Source: Leisingera sp. SS27 (lineage in GTDB: Bacteria > Pseudomonadota > Alphaproteobacteria > Rhodobacterales > Rhodobacteraceae). Taken from it: a stretch of 64,000 bases of DNA. Shown here piece after piece: positions 63,456 to 64,000 of the stretch; positions within the stretch are counted from its first letter, which is position 1, and every line of letters begins with the position of its first letter. The DNA is taken from the NCBI RefSeq assembly GCF_028368855.1, contig NZ_JAQNCY010000001.1:124001-188000 (forward strand), written 5' to 3'. Under the pieces are notes generated by a model. It was not told the origin of the DNA. It saw nothing but the letters and a program-made list of their open reading frames with translations, and did not search any database. A program made the position numbers and the translations under genes.

Positions 63456-63954
63456 CGAATTAGCATACTCGCGAAGACAATTGGCAACTGCGGTTAATTT
63501 GTCTGCGCTGTTGGGGTGGACAGGGATTGCATTGCCGCTTTCGTTTGAGATTGGGGTAGGAATTCTCCCTTGGGCAGCAGCCATTGGGCTTCCGATTTCG
63601 TTTTTTTGCTGCTGGTTGATCGCTGCACCAATCTTTAGGCGGATTATGCGTAAAGAAATAAGTTGCTTTAGGGCCGCGTTCTGGGGCGGTGCAATTGCAC
63701 TCTTTATGGCACTAGTGAGTATCGTAGCAGGTCGTTTTCGCGGTTGGATGAAGTCACTCGACCCGAACTATAGCTCTCAGCTTGGTGGAGGTGACTACGT
63801 TCGGGAAATTGACGGTATACTTACAGCTTACGGCTGGCTCATGTTGGCGAAATCTACCGCTGTTTTTGTAGCATTGGGGGTAATAGTTGCGCTTGCGGTG
63901 CGTTGCTGGATCGGGAAGCCCGACACTGTCACTGCGAAGACTGATGCAAATTGA
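63448..63954 (+). CDS. AT-rich orphan membrane protein
   Basis: 168 residues, four membrane segments (LSALLGWTGIALPLSFEIGV, FFCCWLIAAPIFRRIM, FWGGAIALFMALVSIVAG, LAKSTAVFVALGVIVALAVR). No family recognised. No ribosome binding site precedes the ATG; it may rely on coupling with the short frame at 63402. The DNA is AT-richer than the neighbours, like 14400 and 41912. No partner is visible before the window ends. Confidence 0.7.
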   Translation: MADELAYSRRQLATAVNLSALLGWTGIALPLSFEIGVGILPWAAAIGLPISFFCCWLIAAPIFRRIMRKEISCFRAAFWGGAIALFMALVSIVAGRFRGWMKSLDPNYSSQLGGGDYVREIDGILTAYGWLMLAKSTAVFVALGVIVALAVRCWIGKPDTVTAKTDAN

Positions 63955-64000
63955 ATGATCGGTATTCGCTTTTTGTATCGTCTGTTTGTGGAAAAATATC

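Overview
The window is a high-GC, gene-dense piece of an alphaproteobacterial chromosome. Gene content and order point to the Rhodobacteraceae, roseobacter group (Leisingera/Phaeobacter/Ruegeria-like; genus uncertain). Signs are a gene transfer agent (GTA) cluster, pyruvate dehydrogenase E1 beta carrying its own lipoyl domain, a mmsA/LysR pair, a GTTC-N7-GTTC SOS box at uvrA, and repeated roseobacter-style 3'-end motifs. I found no tRNA, rRNA, CRISPR array, transposase or integrase.

Layout. 1-10.2 kb: distal three quarters of a GTA cluster, from the capsid gene (cut by the window edge) through adaptor, stopper, terminator, tail tube, chaperones, tape measure, distal tail, hub, NlpC/P60 peptidase and the 1309-residue megatron, plus one small trailing gene. 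10.3-14.1 kb: a DksA-type zinc-finger protein, cysE and cysK (cysteine synthesis), and a DUF2189 membrane protein whose stop codon lies in a degenerate second copy of the cysK 3' end. 15-20.2 kb: pdhABC, with an SDR gene between pdhA and an ftsB-like gene. 20.3-23.9 kb: pgk, two cyclophilins, a DUF3179 protein. 23.9-30 kb: an RTX protein, a bactofilin/M23 peptidase pair and a LamG-RTX-Hint protein. 30-41.8 kb: a winged-helix/RMF-like fusion, a DUF455 ferritin-like protein, bcp, a YhdP-like giant, queA, an MFS permease, DUF924, GFA and lpdA. 41.9-49.5 kb: an AT-rich beta-propeller orphan, a second MFS permease, SOS-box uvrA, and an XRE regulator divergent from a small membrane protein. 49.9-60.2 kb: valine catabolism (mmsB, hydrolase, acyl-CoA dehydrogenase, then mmsA with a LysR regulator) around an orphan GT41 glycosyltransferase, an L,D-transpeptidase and a desaturase. 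60.3-64 kb: coaD, a 47-residue membrane protein, gap, a DUF808 protein and an AT-rich membrane protein.

How it works together. Central carbon metabolism (pgk, gap, pdhABC, lpdA) is spread across the window, but control signals may link the pieces: pdhA and lpdA share a GTTTA-N4-TAAAC palindrome just upstream of their starts, and gap has four CceR-like operators. The GTA genes are tightly overlapped (ATGA junctions) except where large GC-rich hairpins sit: between capsid and adaptor, between terminator and tail tube, and inside the peptidase gene, where a nested palindrome appears to have inserted in frame. The strongest leads are that inserted palindrome, the duplicated cysK tail, the shared pdh/lpd operator, the gap operator array and the winged-helix/RMF fusion. 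Three AT-rich orphan genes look like recent arrivals.
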